Source of the DNA: Bosea vestrisii
GTDB taxonomy: Bacteria; Pseudomonadota; Alphaproteobacteria; Rhizobiales; Beijerinckiaceae
Reading direction: 5' to 3'
Assembly (NCBI RefSeq): GCF_030144325.1
Contig: NZ_CP126307.1
Location: forward strand, 4,244,001-4,308,000
Length of the DNA: 64,000 nt
The notes beneath the pieces were generated by a model. The model had not been told where the DNA came from, did not search any database, and worked only from the letters and a program-made list of their open reading frames with translations. The translations under genes and the position numbers were made by a program. This document shows, piece by piece, positions 36,351-44,998 of this stretch. The number at the start of each line of letters is the position of its first letter. Positions within the stretch are counted from its first letter, which is position 1.

Positions 36351-37217
36351 TCACGCGCCCATCGCTGCGAGGTCGCGCAGCGCCTGCCGATAATCCGGGT
36401 AATGGAAAACATAGCCGAGTTCGCGCTTCACCAGTGCGTTCGAGACCCGCTTGTTTTCGCCGTAGAAGCTCGCCGCCATAGGCGAGAGCTTTGCAGGATC
36501 GAACGGCGTTTCCGGCGGCGGCTCCAGCCCCGCGACCTCGGCCGCGAAGCTGATGACATCCTGCGGCGGCGCCGGCTCGTCGTCGGTGACATTGTAGATG
36601 GCGCCGGGGCGCGGCTTCTCGAGCGAAGCTATCAGCACGCCGGCGATATCGTCGACATGGATGCGGTTGAAGACCTGGCCGGGTTTGATCAGTCGGTTGG
36701 CGGAACCGGCCTGCAGTTTGGTGATCGCATTGCGGCCAGGGCCATAGATTCCCGACAGGCGGAAGATCTGTACCGCCTTGCCGCAGCGCTCGCCGAAGGC
36801 GAGCCACTCCTGCTCGATGTCCAGCCGCTGCCGCGAGCGCCGGCTGGTCGGCCGGCATTCCGCGCTCTCGTCGATCCAGGCGCCGCCATGGTCGCCATAG
36901 ACGCCGATGGTCGAGAGATAGCCGATCCAGCGCAGCTTCTCGGCCGTTGCGAGCTTGTCGGCGAGAGCGCCGAGCACTGGATCACCGGCTCCGTCGGGCT
37001 GGGCCGAGACCAGCACCGCATCCGCCTCGGCGACAATCCTGGCGAGCGGCGTCGAGACGGCGAAGCCGCCAAAGACCAGTGTATGCAGGCCCTGCTTGCT
37101 GAGCTCGCCGGCCTTCTCGGCCGAACGGACCGTGCCGGTGACCTCCCAGCCCTTCGCCAGAACGGCGCGCGCGAAGAACCCGGCCGAATAGCCGAGGCCG
37201 AAGATGACGAGCTTCAT
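36351..37217 (-). CDS. NAD(P)-dependent epimerase/dehydratase-like (YeeZ-type atypical SDR) protein
   Basis: A 288-residue extended/atypical SDR. The dinucleotide motif MKLVIFGLGYSAGFFA (GxGxxAxxxA type) opens the protein. WIGYLSTIGVYGDHGGAWIDES holds the Ser-Thr-Tyr triad region seen in YeeZ-like proteins, and FRLSGIYGPGRNAI and FNRIHVDDIAGVL are conserved. The ATG at 37217 starts exactly at this motif; the longer frame to 37253 is not supported. It overlaps queG by four bases (ATGA type). Substrate unknown. Confidence 0.88.
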   Translation of the reverse strand: MKLVIFGLGYSAGFFARAVLAKGWEVTGTVRSAEKAGELSKQGLHTLVFGGFAVSTPLARIVAEADAVLVSAQPDGAGDPVLGALADKLATAEKLRWIGYLSTIGVYGDHGGAWIDESAECRPTSRRSRQRLDIEQEWLAFGERCGKAVQIFRLSGIYGPGRNAITKLQAGSANRLIKPGQVFNRIHVDDIAGVLIASLEKPRPGAIYNVTDDEPAPPQDVISFAAEVAGLEPPPETPFDPAKLSPMAASFYGENKRVSNALVKRELGYVFHYPDYRQALRDLAAMGA

Positions 37218-38452
37218 GCAGGTTCCAGTACGTTCGGATCGAGACGAGTCCATTCACCCCTGACGTCGGGATCAGTTTCCCGCGCGAGCCTTGCTGGTGC
37301 GAGGTCCGCGGCGCGGGCTGGGACGAGCCGCCCGAGCGCCCAGATCGCCATTGCCCTGACCAGCGGCGAGGCGTCGTCGAGCAGCGCCTCTGCGCTCGCG
37401 GCCAGTGCGGGGTCGCCGCTGTTGCCGATCGCGATCAGGACGTTACGGATGAAGCGATCGCGGCCGGTCCGCTTCACCGGCGTGCCCGCAAAGAGCACGC
37501 GGAAGGCGGCGTCATCGAGTGCGGCGAGCTCCGCCAGCGGCAGCGCGTCGAGCTCGTCCTTCAGCGCCAGGCGCGTTTCATGCGCAGCCTCGGCGAACTT
37601 GTTCCAGGGACAGACGGCGAGACAGTCGTCGCAACCGAAGATACGGTTGCCGATATCCTCGCGGAATTCAGGTTCGATATGGCCCTGATGCTCGATTGTC
37701 AGATAGGCGATGCAGCGCCGCGAATCGAGCTGGTAGGGCGCCGGGAACGCCTTGGTCGGACAGATGTCGAGGCAGCGCGTGCAGGAGCCGCAATGGTCGC
37801 GCTCCGGCTCGTCGGCGGGCAATTCCGCGCTTGTGTAGATCGCACCGAGGAAAAGCCAGGCGCCGTGCTGGCGCGAGACGAGCACGGTCTGTTTGCCCTG
37901 CCAGCCGAGCCCGGCGGCCTGGGCGAGGGGCTTCTCCATCACCGGCGCGGTGTCGACGAAGACCTTGACCTCGGCATTGCCGCGCGCCGCGAGCACGCCG
38001 GCGACGCTTTTCAGCTTGCCCTTGATCACGTCGTGATAGTCGCGCCGGCGGGCATAGAGCGAGATCGCGCCACGGTCGCGCTGCTCCAGGACCGCGAGCG
38101 GGTCGCCTTCGCCGGCATAGCTCATGCCGAGCATGACGACCGAACGCGCGGCCGGCCACAAGGTTGCGGGGTCGGCGCGCTCCGCCGTGCGCTCCGTCAG
38201 CCAGGTCATCTCACCGTGATGGCCGGCATCCAGCCAGCCGGCCAGGCGCTGCGGCGCCTCGGGAATCGCATCGACGGGCGCGACGCGCATGACCACGAAG
38301 CCCTCGGCCTCGGCGCGCGCGGCGATGGCGGCCTTGAGCTTGTCGCCGCTCAGAAGTCCAGGTCGTCGTAATGGGCTGACGGCGCCATTCCGGGAATCCG
38401 GTCGCTCAACAGCGGGCGGAAGCTCGGTCTGGACTTGATCCTCGCATACCAT
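37214..38452 (-). CDS. queG: Epoxyqueuosine reductase QueG
   Basis: Cobalamin- and iron-sulfur-dependent enzyme for the last step of queuosine synthesis, reducing epoxyqueuosine at tRNA position 34. Two 4Fe-4S motifs are visible, CGSCTRCLDICPTKAF and the later CDDCLAVCPWNKF. QHGAWLFLGAIYTSAELP precedes them, and a HEAT-like C-terminus follows. Start choice is a problem. The only ATG giving this frame is 38452, which adds ~33 unconserved residues and overlaps the GST gene by 103 bp. The conserved region begins at LLSGDKLKAAI, where a CTG (38353) abuts the GST stop. The true start could be that CTG. Confidence 0.9.
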   Translation of the reverse strand: MVCEDQVQTELPPAVERPDSRNGAVSPLRRPGLLSGDKLKAAIAARAEAEGFVVMRVAPVDAIPEAPQRLAGWLDAGHHGEMTWLTERTAERADPATLWPAARSVVMLGMSYAGEGDPLAVLEQRDRGAISLYARRRDYHDVIKGKLKSVAGVLAARGNAEVKVFVDTAPVMEKPLAQAAGLGWQGKQTVLVSRQHGAWLFLGAIYTSAELPADEPERDHCGSCTRCLDICPTKAFPAPYQLDSRRCIAYLTIEHQGHIEPEFREDIGNRIFGCDDCLAVCPWNKFAEAAHETRLALKDELDALPLAELAALDDAAFRVLFAGTPVKRTGRDRFIRNVLIAIGNSGDPALAASAEALLDDASPLVRAMAIWALGRLVPARAADLAPARLARETDPDVRGEWTRLDPNVLEPA

Positions 38453-39043
38453 GCGCGGGCAGCCTCATCCTCATCCCAGGGCACATCGCCGAGATAGTCG
38501 ACGCAGGACAGATGCGCCGCTGCGGCGAGATCGGCATAGCTCAGATTGTCGCCGGCGAGCCAGTTCCGTTTCGCCGTCAGCCAGGCGATGTAGCGCAGAT
38601 GATAGCGCACATTGCCGCGCGCGGCGCGGATCGCGCTCATTTCCGGCGGGCCGCCGCCCTCGTCCCGGTTCATGAAGCGCTTCATCACCTTCTCGAGCAC
38701 GAGCGGGGCGGTGATCTCCTCATTGAACTTGATGTTGAACCAGTCGAGCAGCCGGCGCACTTCGATCCGCCCGCCCGGGCCCTCCGGCAGCAGGCGCCGC
38801 TCGCCCAGCGCCAGCCCGCGCGTCTCGTCGAGATATTCGGCGATCGGCCCGGGGCCGGGAATGACGAGCCCGCTATCCTCGCGCAAGACAGGGGTCGTTC
38901 CGGCGGGGGTTGAGCTCGAGGAATTCCCGCCGCCGTTCCCAGACGCGCTCCTCGACCAGCGCGGCATCGAGGCCGAACTCGCCGAGCGCGAGCCGGATGA
39001 AGCGCGAATGCGGGCAGAGTGAGTAATGGTGAAGCGTGGCCAT
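38350..39043 (-). CDS. Glutathione S-transferase family protein (frameshifted)
   Basis: Cytosolic GST-fold protein. MATLHHYSLCPHSRFIRLALGEFGLDAALVEERVW is the thioredoxin-like N-terminal domain with the C-P-H-S active-site stretch. The frame breaks after LELNP, and the rest, from AGTTPVLREDSGLVIPGPGPIAEYLDE through the helical domain, is in another frame. Removing one base from the G5 run at 38905-38909 restores a 230-residue protein. It is upstream of queG on the same strand with overlapping ends, an arrangement I have seen in other Hyphomicrobiales. Substrate unknown. Confidence 0.87.
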
Positions 39044-39284
39044 CGAACTGCTGAAAAAATGGGAGGTTCGGCGGGGGAGGCAGGCGCCTGATGCGGCGCA
39101 ATAGAGCGCCCCCGTATAGGCCTGCCGGCTAAGCCTCACAACCCGGGACCGGGAAAAGGGGCGGATTGCGCAGGAATCCTTGCCGATCTGGTAACCAATT
39201 TGCAAAGACCGTGCGCCATAGCTTTAACGCGCGCGTCCGGCTTTTTGTTGCGCCGCACCCGCAAGGCTCGGAAGGACCTCTCGT

Positions 39285-40082
39285 ATGCATGACCTGATCG
39301 TCGCCGCCGTGCTCGGCGTGGTCGAGGGGCTGACCGAATTCCTGCCGGTGTCCTCGACGGGGCATCTGCTCCTGCTCGGCCATTTCCTCGGCTTCGAATC
39401 CAAGGGCAAGGCCTTCGAGATCCTGGTCCAGCTCGGCGCGATCCTGGCGATCCTGCTGGTCTATTTCCGCCGCCTGCTCGACATTGCCTTGCGCTTGCGC
39501 ACTGATCCGTCCGCCCGGCGCTTCGTCCGTGGCGTTCTCGTCGCCTTCCTGCCGGCGGCGGTGATCGGCGCGCTTGCGCATGGCTTCATCAAGGGCGTGC
39601 TGTTCAACCCCTTCCTGGTCTGCTGCACGCTGATCGCCGGCGGCCTCGTCCTCCTCGTCGTCGACGAGCTCGAACTCGAGGTGAAGCATCACGACGCCAC
39701 GAAGTTTCCACTGGCGATGTATCTCAAGATCGGCTTCATCCAGTGCCTTGCCATGGTGCCTGGCGTCTCACGCTCGGGTTCAACGATCGTCGGCGCCATG
39801 CTGCTCGGTGCCGACAAGCGGGCCGCGGCCGAGTTCTCCTTCTTCCTGGCGATGCCGACCATGGCTGGCGCCTTCGCCTACGACCTGCTCAAGAACTACA
39901 AGGAGCTGACAACGAACGACGTCGCACTCATTGGCGTCGGCTTCGTCACCGCCTTCATCTCGGCCTTGATCGTGGTCCGCAGCTTCCTCGACTTCGTTTC
40001 GAAGCGCGGCTTCACGCCTTTCGCCTGGTGGCGGATCATCGTCGGCTCGGCCGGCCTCGCCGGGCTCTGGGTCTTCGGCTGA
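39285..40082 (+). CDS. uppP: Undecaprenyl-diphosphatase UppP (BacA)
   Basis: A 265-residue inner-membrane phosphatase with about eight spans that recycles undecaprenyl diphosphate to the monophosphate for peptidoglycan synthesis and confers bacitracin resistance. The (E/Q)xxxE-type motif is in GVVEGLTEFLPVSSTGHLLLL (residues about 10-30) and the second signature is MVPGVSRSGSTIVGAML with the catalytic Ser/Arg/His neighbourhood. Length and motifs are normal. The preceding 241 bp hold no gene. It converges on the LysR gene at 40086 with a 3-bp gap. Confidence 0.96.
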   Translation: MHDLIVAAVLGVVEGLTEFLPVSSTGHLLLLGHFLGFESKGKAFEILVQLGAILAILLVYFRRLLDIALRLRTDPSARRFVRGVLVAFLPAAVIGALAHGFIKGVLFNPFLVCCTLIAGGLVLLVVDELELEVKHHDATKFPLAMYLKIGFIQCLAMVPGVSRSGSTIVGAMLLGADKRAAAEFSFFLAMPTMAGAFAYDLLKNYKELTTNDVALIGVGFVTAFISALIVVRSFLDFVSKRGFTPFAWWRIIVGSAGLAGLWVFG

Positions 40083-40085
40083 GCT

Positions 40086-41000
40086 TCACTCCGAAGCGGA
40101 CAGGGGCCCGCGCCAGGTTCCCAGCAACATCTCGAGGAAGCGCTCCGCTGCCGGCGCCAGCTTGACGCCGCGGCGCCTGACCACGCCGATCGTGCGCGAG
40201 ACCTCGGGATCGCGGATCGGCCGCGTCACGATGATCGGGTGATCCGCGCCCGGCGTCGCCAGCTTCGGCAGCACCGAGATGCCGAGGCCGGCCTCGACCA
40301 GCCCGAGCGAGGTCGAGAGATGCGTCACCTCGAACGACCAGTCGAGCCTGACCCCGACCTTGACCAGCGCTGCATCGAGGATGGCGCGGTTGCCGCTGCT
40401 GCGGCTGACGGTGACCAGCGGATGGCCTTCGAGATCGCCCCAACCCAGTGACGCTTTCCGCGCCAGCGCATGGTCGTGCCGGCAGGCGAGCACGAAGGGA
40501 TCATCCATCAAGGGCTCGAAGCTGAGGTCGGCATCGGAGCCGCCGATCAGGTTGATGCCGAACTCGACCTCGCCGCGCGCCACCGCCTCCAGCCCGTCAT
40601 TGGCCGACAGGTCGAGGATGCGGAAGCGGATGTTCGGATATTGCGTCTGGAAACGCGCGATCACCGAGGGCAGGAAGTAGAAGGCGGCAGTCGGCACGCA
40701 GGCGAGGGCGATCTGCCCGGCGCGGCGGCTGCCGAGATCGCGCATGGCGAAGATCGAGGTGTCGAACTCGTCCAGCATGCGCCGGACCAAAGGCAGCATC
40801 TCGCGCCCGACCATCGTCAGCGCGACCCGGCGCGTCGTCCGCTCCAGCAGGGCTGCCCCGACGGCGCTTTCCAGGCGCTGGATGCGCCGGCTCAGCGCGG
40901 GCTGGGACATGTTGAGCGCCTCGGCGGCGCGGTGGAAACCGCCGAGCTCGACGACCGAAATGAAGGCGCGCAGGTCGAGGGCTTCGAAATTGATGCTCAT
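40086..41000 (-). CDS. LysR-family transcriptional regulator
   Basis: A 304-residue LysR regulator. LRAFISVVELGGFHRAAEALNMSQPALSRRIQRLESAVGAALLERTTRRVALT is the winged-helix region. The effector domain follows (AGQIALACVPTAAFYFLPSVIARFQTQYPNIRFRILD...). It diverges from the PrpF-family gene at 41077 with a 76-bp spacer, the classic arrangement for a LysR regulator and its target, so it most likely controls the PrpF/TctC pair. Ligand unknown, perhaps a tricarboxylate. Confidence 0.92.
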   Translation of the reverse strand: MSINFEALDLRAFISVVELGGFHRAAEALNMSQPALSRRIQRLESAVGAALLERTTRRVALTMVGREMLPLVRRMLDEFDTSIFAMRDLGSRRAGQIALACVPTAAFYFLPSVIARFQTQYPNIRFRILDLSANDGLEAVARGEVEFGINLIGGSDADLSFEPLMDDPFVLACRHDHALARKASLGWGDLEGHPLVTVSRSSGNRAILDAALVKVGVRLDWSFEVTHLSTSLGLVEAGLGISVLPKLATPGADHPIIVTRPIRDPEVSRTIGVVRRRGVKLAPAAERFLEMLLGTWRGPLSASE

Positions 41001-41076
41001 GGCGCATCAATAGCGCCGATCTCTGCATTTCACAGCGATTATTCAATTTGAGAAGGAAGGGCACCGCAATCGCCGG

Positions 41077-42288
41077 GTGACGCCCTTGTCCGCTCCCTTC
41101 CAGCTTCCCCAGGTTCAGGCCCTGCGCATTCCCTGCGTGCTGATGCGCGGCGGCACCTCGCGCGGCCCGTTCTTCCTGGAGGCCGACCTGCCGAGCGATC
41201 CGGCGGCGCGCGACCGGGTCCTGCTCGCCGCCATGGGCTCACCGCATATGTTGCAGCTCGACGGGCTCGGGGGCGGCAATTCGCTGACCAGCAAGGTCGC
41301 GATCGTCAGTCGCTCCAGCCGGCCCGATGCCGATGTCGACTATCTCTTCGCTCAGGTCGCAGTCGAGCGCGCCCATGTCGATCTCAGCCCGAACTGCGGC
41401 AACATGCTCTCCGCTGTCGGCCCCTTCGCGATCGAGGCCGGCCTAGTGCCGGCGGTCGATGGCGAGACGATCGTGCGTATCCACAACCGCAACACCGGCG
41501 CATTGATCGAGGCTGCCGTGATGACGCCGGGCGGCGTCGTTGCCTATGATGGCGCAACCGCGATCGACGGTGTCGCCGGCACGGCGGCCCCGATCAGGCT
41601 GGGCTTTCTTCAAGCCGTCGGCTCCAAGACCGGGGCACTGCTGCCGACCGGCTTTGCTCGCGAGGAGATTGACGGCGTCCCGGTGACGCTGATCGACTAC
41701 GCCACGCCGATGCTGCTGCTGCGGGCCGCTGATCTCGGCCTCGCCGGCGACGAGACCCCGGCTGAGCTCGACGCCGATGCCGCCCTGCTGGCGCGATTGG
41801 AGCGGCTGCGCCGCGAGGCCGGCCACCGTATGGGGCTCGGTGATGTCACCGGCCGGGTCATCCCAAAGGTGGGAGTACTCTCGCCGGCACGCCGCGGCGG
41901 CAGCCTGACCTCGCGCTATTTCACGCCGGATCGCTGCCATCGCAGCCATGCCGTAACCGGGGCGCTCTGCGTCGCCGCCGCAAGCCGCATCGCCGGCAGC
42001 GTTGCCGCCGAAATGCTCAGTCCAGAGACCGGCTCGCTGGTCACAATCGAGCATCCGAGCGGCGCCATTCAGGTCGACCTTGCGCTCGACGCAGCCGGTC
42101 AGGTGACCCGCGCGAGCCTGGTGCGCACCGCGCGCCGCATTTTCGAAGGAAACGTCATCGTCCCCGCAAGCACGATCCTCGCGCTTGCAGAGAGGGCGGA
42201 AACGGGAGGAGAACTGACCCATGACGATCACGCGCCGCCATCTCTGCAGCCTGATCACGGCCGCCGCGGCCAGCACCTGCCTGCCTGA
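41077..42288 (+). CDS. PrpF-family isomerase (4-oxalomesaconate tautomerase-like)
   Basis: A 403-residue PrpF/AcnD-accessory type protein with the diaminopimelate-epimerase fold. Family members isomerise unsaturated tri- or dicarboxylates (methylaconitate, 4-oxalomesaconate). Signature pieces are IPCVLMRGGTSRGPFFL (catalytic Lys/Cys region entry), LDGLGGGNSLTSKVAIV, DLSPNCGNMLSAVGPFAIE with the active-site Cys, and SHAVTGALCVAAA. The start is a GTG at 41077. The 3' end overlaps the TctC gene by 68 bp in another frame, and the last ~20 residues (after ETGGELT) are not family-like. A stop lost by an indel is possible. Confidence 0.88.
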   Translation: MTPLSAPFQLPQVQALRIPCVLMRGGTSRGPFFLEADLPSDPAARDRVLLAAMGSPHMLQLDGLGGGNSLTSKVAIVSRSSRPDADVDYLFAQVAVERAHVDLSPNCGNMLSAVGPFAIEAGLVPAVDGETIVRIHNRNTGALIEAAVMTPGGVVAYDGATAIDGVAGTAAPIRLGFLQAVGSKTGALLPTGFAREEIDGVPVTLIDYATPMLLLRAADLGLAGDETPAELDADAALLARLERLRREAGHRMGLGDVTGRVIPKVGVLSPARRGGSLTSRYFTPDRCHRSHAVTGALCVAAASRIAGSVAAEMLSPETGSLVTIEHPSGAIQVDLALDAAGQVTRASLVRTARRIFEGNVIVPASTILALAERAETGGELTHDDHAPPSLQPDHGRRGQHLPA

Positions 42289-43207
42289 ACTCGCGCGCGC
42301 CCAAGCCGCCTTCCCGGATCGGCCGATGAAGCTGCTCGTGCCCTATGCCGCCGGCGGCGGCACGGATGCGATCGCGCGCCTCGTCGCGCAGGGTGTCGGT
42401 GAGCGGCTGGGCCAATCGCTGGTCGTCGAGAACAACGGTTCGGCCGGCGGCAATCTCGCCACTGCCCAAGCGGCTGCAGCCTCGCCCGACGGTTATACCG
42501 TGCTGATGGCCAACCAAGGCCCGATGGTGGTCAACCCGCATCTGTTCAAGAATGTCCGGGTCGATCCGCTCACCGCCTTCGACCCGCTGACGCTGATCTC
42601 TGCGGCACCGCTCGTCGTGGTCGTCTCGTCGAACTCGCCGCACAAGACCCTGGCCGAGCTCGTCGGCCAGGCCCAGAAGAACCCGGGCAAGCTGACCTAT
42701 GGCTCGGCCGGCAACGGTTCCGCCAGCCATCTGGCGACGGTGCTGCTGGCGCAGACGGCGCAATTCGAGGCCGTGCACGTGCCCTATCGCGGCGCCGGAC
42801 CGGCGCTGACCGATCTGCTCGCCGGCAATAGCGACTTCATGATCACCACCGTGCCGTCGGTGCTCGGGTTGATCCATGGCGGCAAGGTCAGGGCGCTGGC
42901 GGTGACCGGCAAGGCGCGAGCCAAACTCTTCCCGGAAGTCCCGTCGGTGGCCGAGAGCGGTTGGGCGGATTACGAGGCGACGGCCTGGTACGGCTTCGTC
43001 GTGCCCAAGGGCACGCCGAAGGAGGTTGCCGTCAAGCTGAGACAGGCCACGGTCGAGGCCATCAACAGCCCGATCATCCGCGAGCGCCTGCAGAACGAGG
43101 GCGCCGAGCCGATCGGCAACAAGCCCGAGGAGTTCGCCGCGATGATGGAAGCTGAATCGCGCCGCTGGGCCGGGATCATCAAGCAGGCCCGCCTCGCCAT
43201 CAACTGA
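42221..43207 (+). CDS. Bug/TctC-family tripartite tricarboxylate transporter substrate-binding protein
   Basis: A 328-residue periplasmic binding protein. The signal peptide (MTITRRHLCSLITAAAASTCLPELARAQ) contains a twin Arg (RR), so it may use Tat rather than Sec. Mature hallmarks are FPDRPMKLLVPYAAGGGTDAIARLVAQGV, VVENNGSAGGNLATAQAAAA, VHVPYRGAGPALTDLLAGNSDFM and FVVPKGTPKEVAVKLRQA. It is cotranscribed with, and overlaps, the PrpF-like gene, which suggests that its ligand is the di/tricarboxylate handled by that isomerase. No TctAB membrane genes are near. Confidence 0.92.
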   Translation: MTITRRHLCSLITAAAASTCLPELARAQAAFPDRPMKLLVPYAAGGGTDAIARLVAQGVGERLGQSLVVENNGSAGGNLATAQAAAASPDGYTVLMANQGPMVVNPHLFKNVRVDPLTAFDPLTLISAAPLVVVVSSNSPHKTLAELVGQAQKNPGKLTYGSAGNGSASHLATVLLAQTAQFEAVHVPYRGAGPALTDLLAGNSDFMITTVPSVLGLIHGGKVRALAVTGKARAKLFPEVPSVAESGWADYEATAWYGFVVPKGTPKEVAVKLRQATVEAINSPIIRERLQNEGAEPIGNKPEEFAAMMEAESRRWAGIIKQARLAIN

Positions 43208-43211
43208 TGGC

Positions 43212-43913
43212 TCAGGCGACCCGCTTGTCGGCGGAATCGCAGAGATCGGCGACGACGCAAGCTTCGCAAGCCGGACGCAGCGCCTTGCAGGTGTAGCGCC
43301 CGTGCAGGATCAGCCAGTGATGCGCGTGCCGGCCGAACTCAGCCGGCACCGCCTTTTCCAGCCCGAGCTCGACCTGCAGCACATTCTTGCCGGGTGCGAT
43401 GCGCAGGCGGTTGGCGACGCGGAAGACATGGGTGTCGACCGCGTGGGTGATCTCGCCGAAGGCGATGTTGAGCACGACATTTGCGGTCTTGCGGCCGACG
43501 CCGGGCAGGCTCTCCAGCGCCTCGCGCGCGGTCGGGACCTCGCTCCCGAACTCGGCGATCAGCTTCTCGCTGAGCGCGATGACGTTCTTCGCCTTGTTGC
43601 GGTAGAGCCCGATCGTCTTGATCAGTTCGCGCACCTGGTCTTCGCCGAGGGCGAGCATTTTTTGAGGCGTATCGGCGAGCTCGAACAGCTTCTTCGTCGC
43701 CTTGTTGACGCCGGCATCGGTCGCCTGCGCCGAGAGCACGACGGCGACCAGAAGCGTGAAGGCGTTGATATAGTCGAGCTCGCCCTTGGGCTCGGGCCTT
43801 TGCTGCCGGAAACGGCTGAAGATCTCGTAGATCTCGGCGGCGCTGCGCGGCTTAGGATCTGTGATCCGTTTGGGCGGCGGGCTGCGGCGTTTCGCACTGT
43901 TCGGCACGGGCAT
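43212..43913 (-). CDS. nth: Endonuclease III
   Basis: A 233-residue base-excision repair glycosylase/AP lyase removing oxidised pyrimidines. ALESLPGVGRKTANVVLNIAFGE is the helix-hairpin-helix with the catalytic Lys, and the catalytic Asp lies in AVDTHVFRVANRL. The 4Fe-4S ligands C-x6-C-x2-C-x5-C are in CKALRPACEACVVADLC. The first ~25 residues (basic, PPPKR) are a short extension common in alphaproteobacteria. It diverges from the DUF2244 gene at 43934 with only 20 bp between starts. Confidence 0.97.
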   Translation of the reverse strand: MPVPNSAKRRSPPPKRITDPKPRSAAEIYEIFSRFRQQRPEPKGELDYINAFTLLVAVVLSAQATDAGVNKATKKLFELADTPQKMLALGEDQVRELIKTIGLYRNKAKNVIALSEKLIAEFGSEVPTAREALESLPGVGRKTANVVLNIAFGEITHAVDTHVFRVANRLRIAPGKNVLQVELGLEKAVPAEFGRHAHHWLILHGRYTCKALRPACEACVVADLCDSADKRVA

Positions 43914-43933
43914 TGCGGCGTTATAATTCGCCG

Positions 43934-44461
43934 ATGACCTTGGGCAAGCCCGAATCCGACGTTGCAGCCGAAGCGGCCGAACGGCCGGTCTTCGACGCGA
44001 CGATCACGCCGCATCGCTCGCTCGGTCAGGACGGCTTCCGCATCGTGATGACCTTGGTCTGCCTGGTCAGCGTCGCGGCTTCGATTCCCTTCATGGTGCT
44101 CGGCGCCTGGCCGGTCGCCGGCTTCTTCGGTCTCGACGCCATCGCGCTGTTCATCGCCTTCAAGGCCAATTTCAACGCAGCACGCGCCTTCGAACGCATC
44201 GTCGTGACACCGCTCGAGGTGCTGCTGCGCAAGGTCTCGCATCATGGCCGCGAGAACATTTGGCGCTCGAATCCCACCTGGACGAAGATCGAGCGCGAGG
44301 ATGACGAGGATTACGGCCTGCTCGCGCTTTCGCTGGTCTCGCGTGGGCAGCGCACCGTGGTTGCTTCCGCGCTCTCGCCGCAGGAACGCGAAGGCTTTGC
44401 GCAGGCGCTCGGCACCGCGCTCGCCAAGGCCAAGCGCGGCCCGGACTTCGAACCAGCCTGA
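43934..44461 (+). CDS. DUF2244 domain-containing membrane protein
   Basis: A 175-residue protein of the DUF2244 family, conserved in alphaproteobacteria and without known function. It has two adjacent hydrophobic spans (about residues 38-80; VMTLVCLVSVAASIPFMVLGAWPVAGFFGLDAIALFIAF) followed by a cytoplasmic or periplasmic beta-rich part (FERIVVTPLEVLLRKVSHHGREN...). The C-terminus SPQEREGFAQALGTALAKAK is conserved. I chose the ATG at 43934 over the TTG at 43913. In many relatives it neighbours nth, as here. Confidence 0.9.
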   Translation: MTLGKPESDVAAEAAERPVFDATITPHRSLGQDGFRIVMTLVCLVSVAASIPFMVLGAWPVAGFFGLDAIALFIAFKANFNAARAFERIVVTPLEVLLRKVSHHGRENIWRSNPTWTKIEREDDEDYGLLALSLVSRGQRTVVASALSPQEREGFAQALGTALAKAKRGPDFEPA

Positions 44462-44463
44462 GC

Positions 44464-44991
44464 ATGGCCGCGACGATCATCCCGCTGATTGCGCTCGCGG
44501 TGGTCGTGGTCGTGCTCGGCGCCGCCTTGCGCGCCACGCTGCGCAAGTCTGGTCCAGCATCGGCGGCGCAGATCAGCGACGGTGAGGCGAGGGTTCCTGC
44601 CTACGGCCTCGTTTTGCGTGACAAGCTCGATCGCTCCTTGTTCGGCCCGGTTCTGGCCGGGCAGATATGGGATCGCATGATGACCTGCCCGGTCGGTGAA
44701 GGCCTGATCCATGAGTTCCATCGCGACTTCTGCGGCCATGGGCTGATCCGCACCGAGGCCGGCATCAAGCTTTGCGACATTCTGGATGGTTATCATCCGG
44801 GTGCGGCCATTACCGAATGGCGCTCGCGCGAGGCGTTCGTCGCCTTCTTCGCCGAGCAGTCGGATTATAGCTGCAGCGGCTGGGACGAGGGCTCGCCGGT
44901 CTTCTTCACCAGCGACGAATGGCACCGCAACAACCAGCGCCTGACCCGCGAGAAGCTGCTGCGCTTTCTGGCGGGGCCATTACCGACCTGA
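44464..44991 (+). CDS. Hypothetical membrane-anchored protein
   Basis: A 175-residue unknown protein starting two bases after the DUF2244 stop, so probably co-expressed with it. One N-terminal transmembrane anchor (IIPLIALAVVVVVLGAALRATL) is followed by a soluble domain. It has no recognised family. Conserved-looking features are FHRDFCGHGLIRTEAGIKLCDILDGY and SDYSCSGWDEGSPVFFTSDEWHRNNQRLTR, with four Cys in the soluble part. Confidence 0.75.
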   Translation: MAATIIPLIALAVVVVVLGAALRATLRKSGPASAAQISDGEARVPAYGLVLRDKLDRSLFGPVLAGQIWDRMMTCPVGEGLIHEFHRDFCGHGLIRTEAGIKLCDILDGYHPGAAITEWRSREAFVAFFAEQSDYSCSGWDEGSPVFFTSDEWHRNNQRLTREKLLRFLAGPLPT

Positions 44992-44998
44992 GCCGTAC

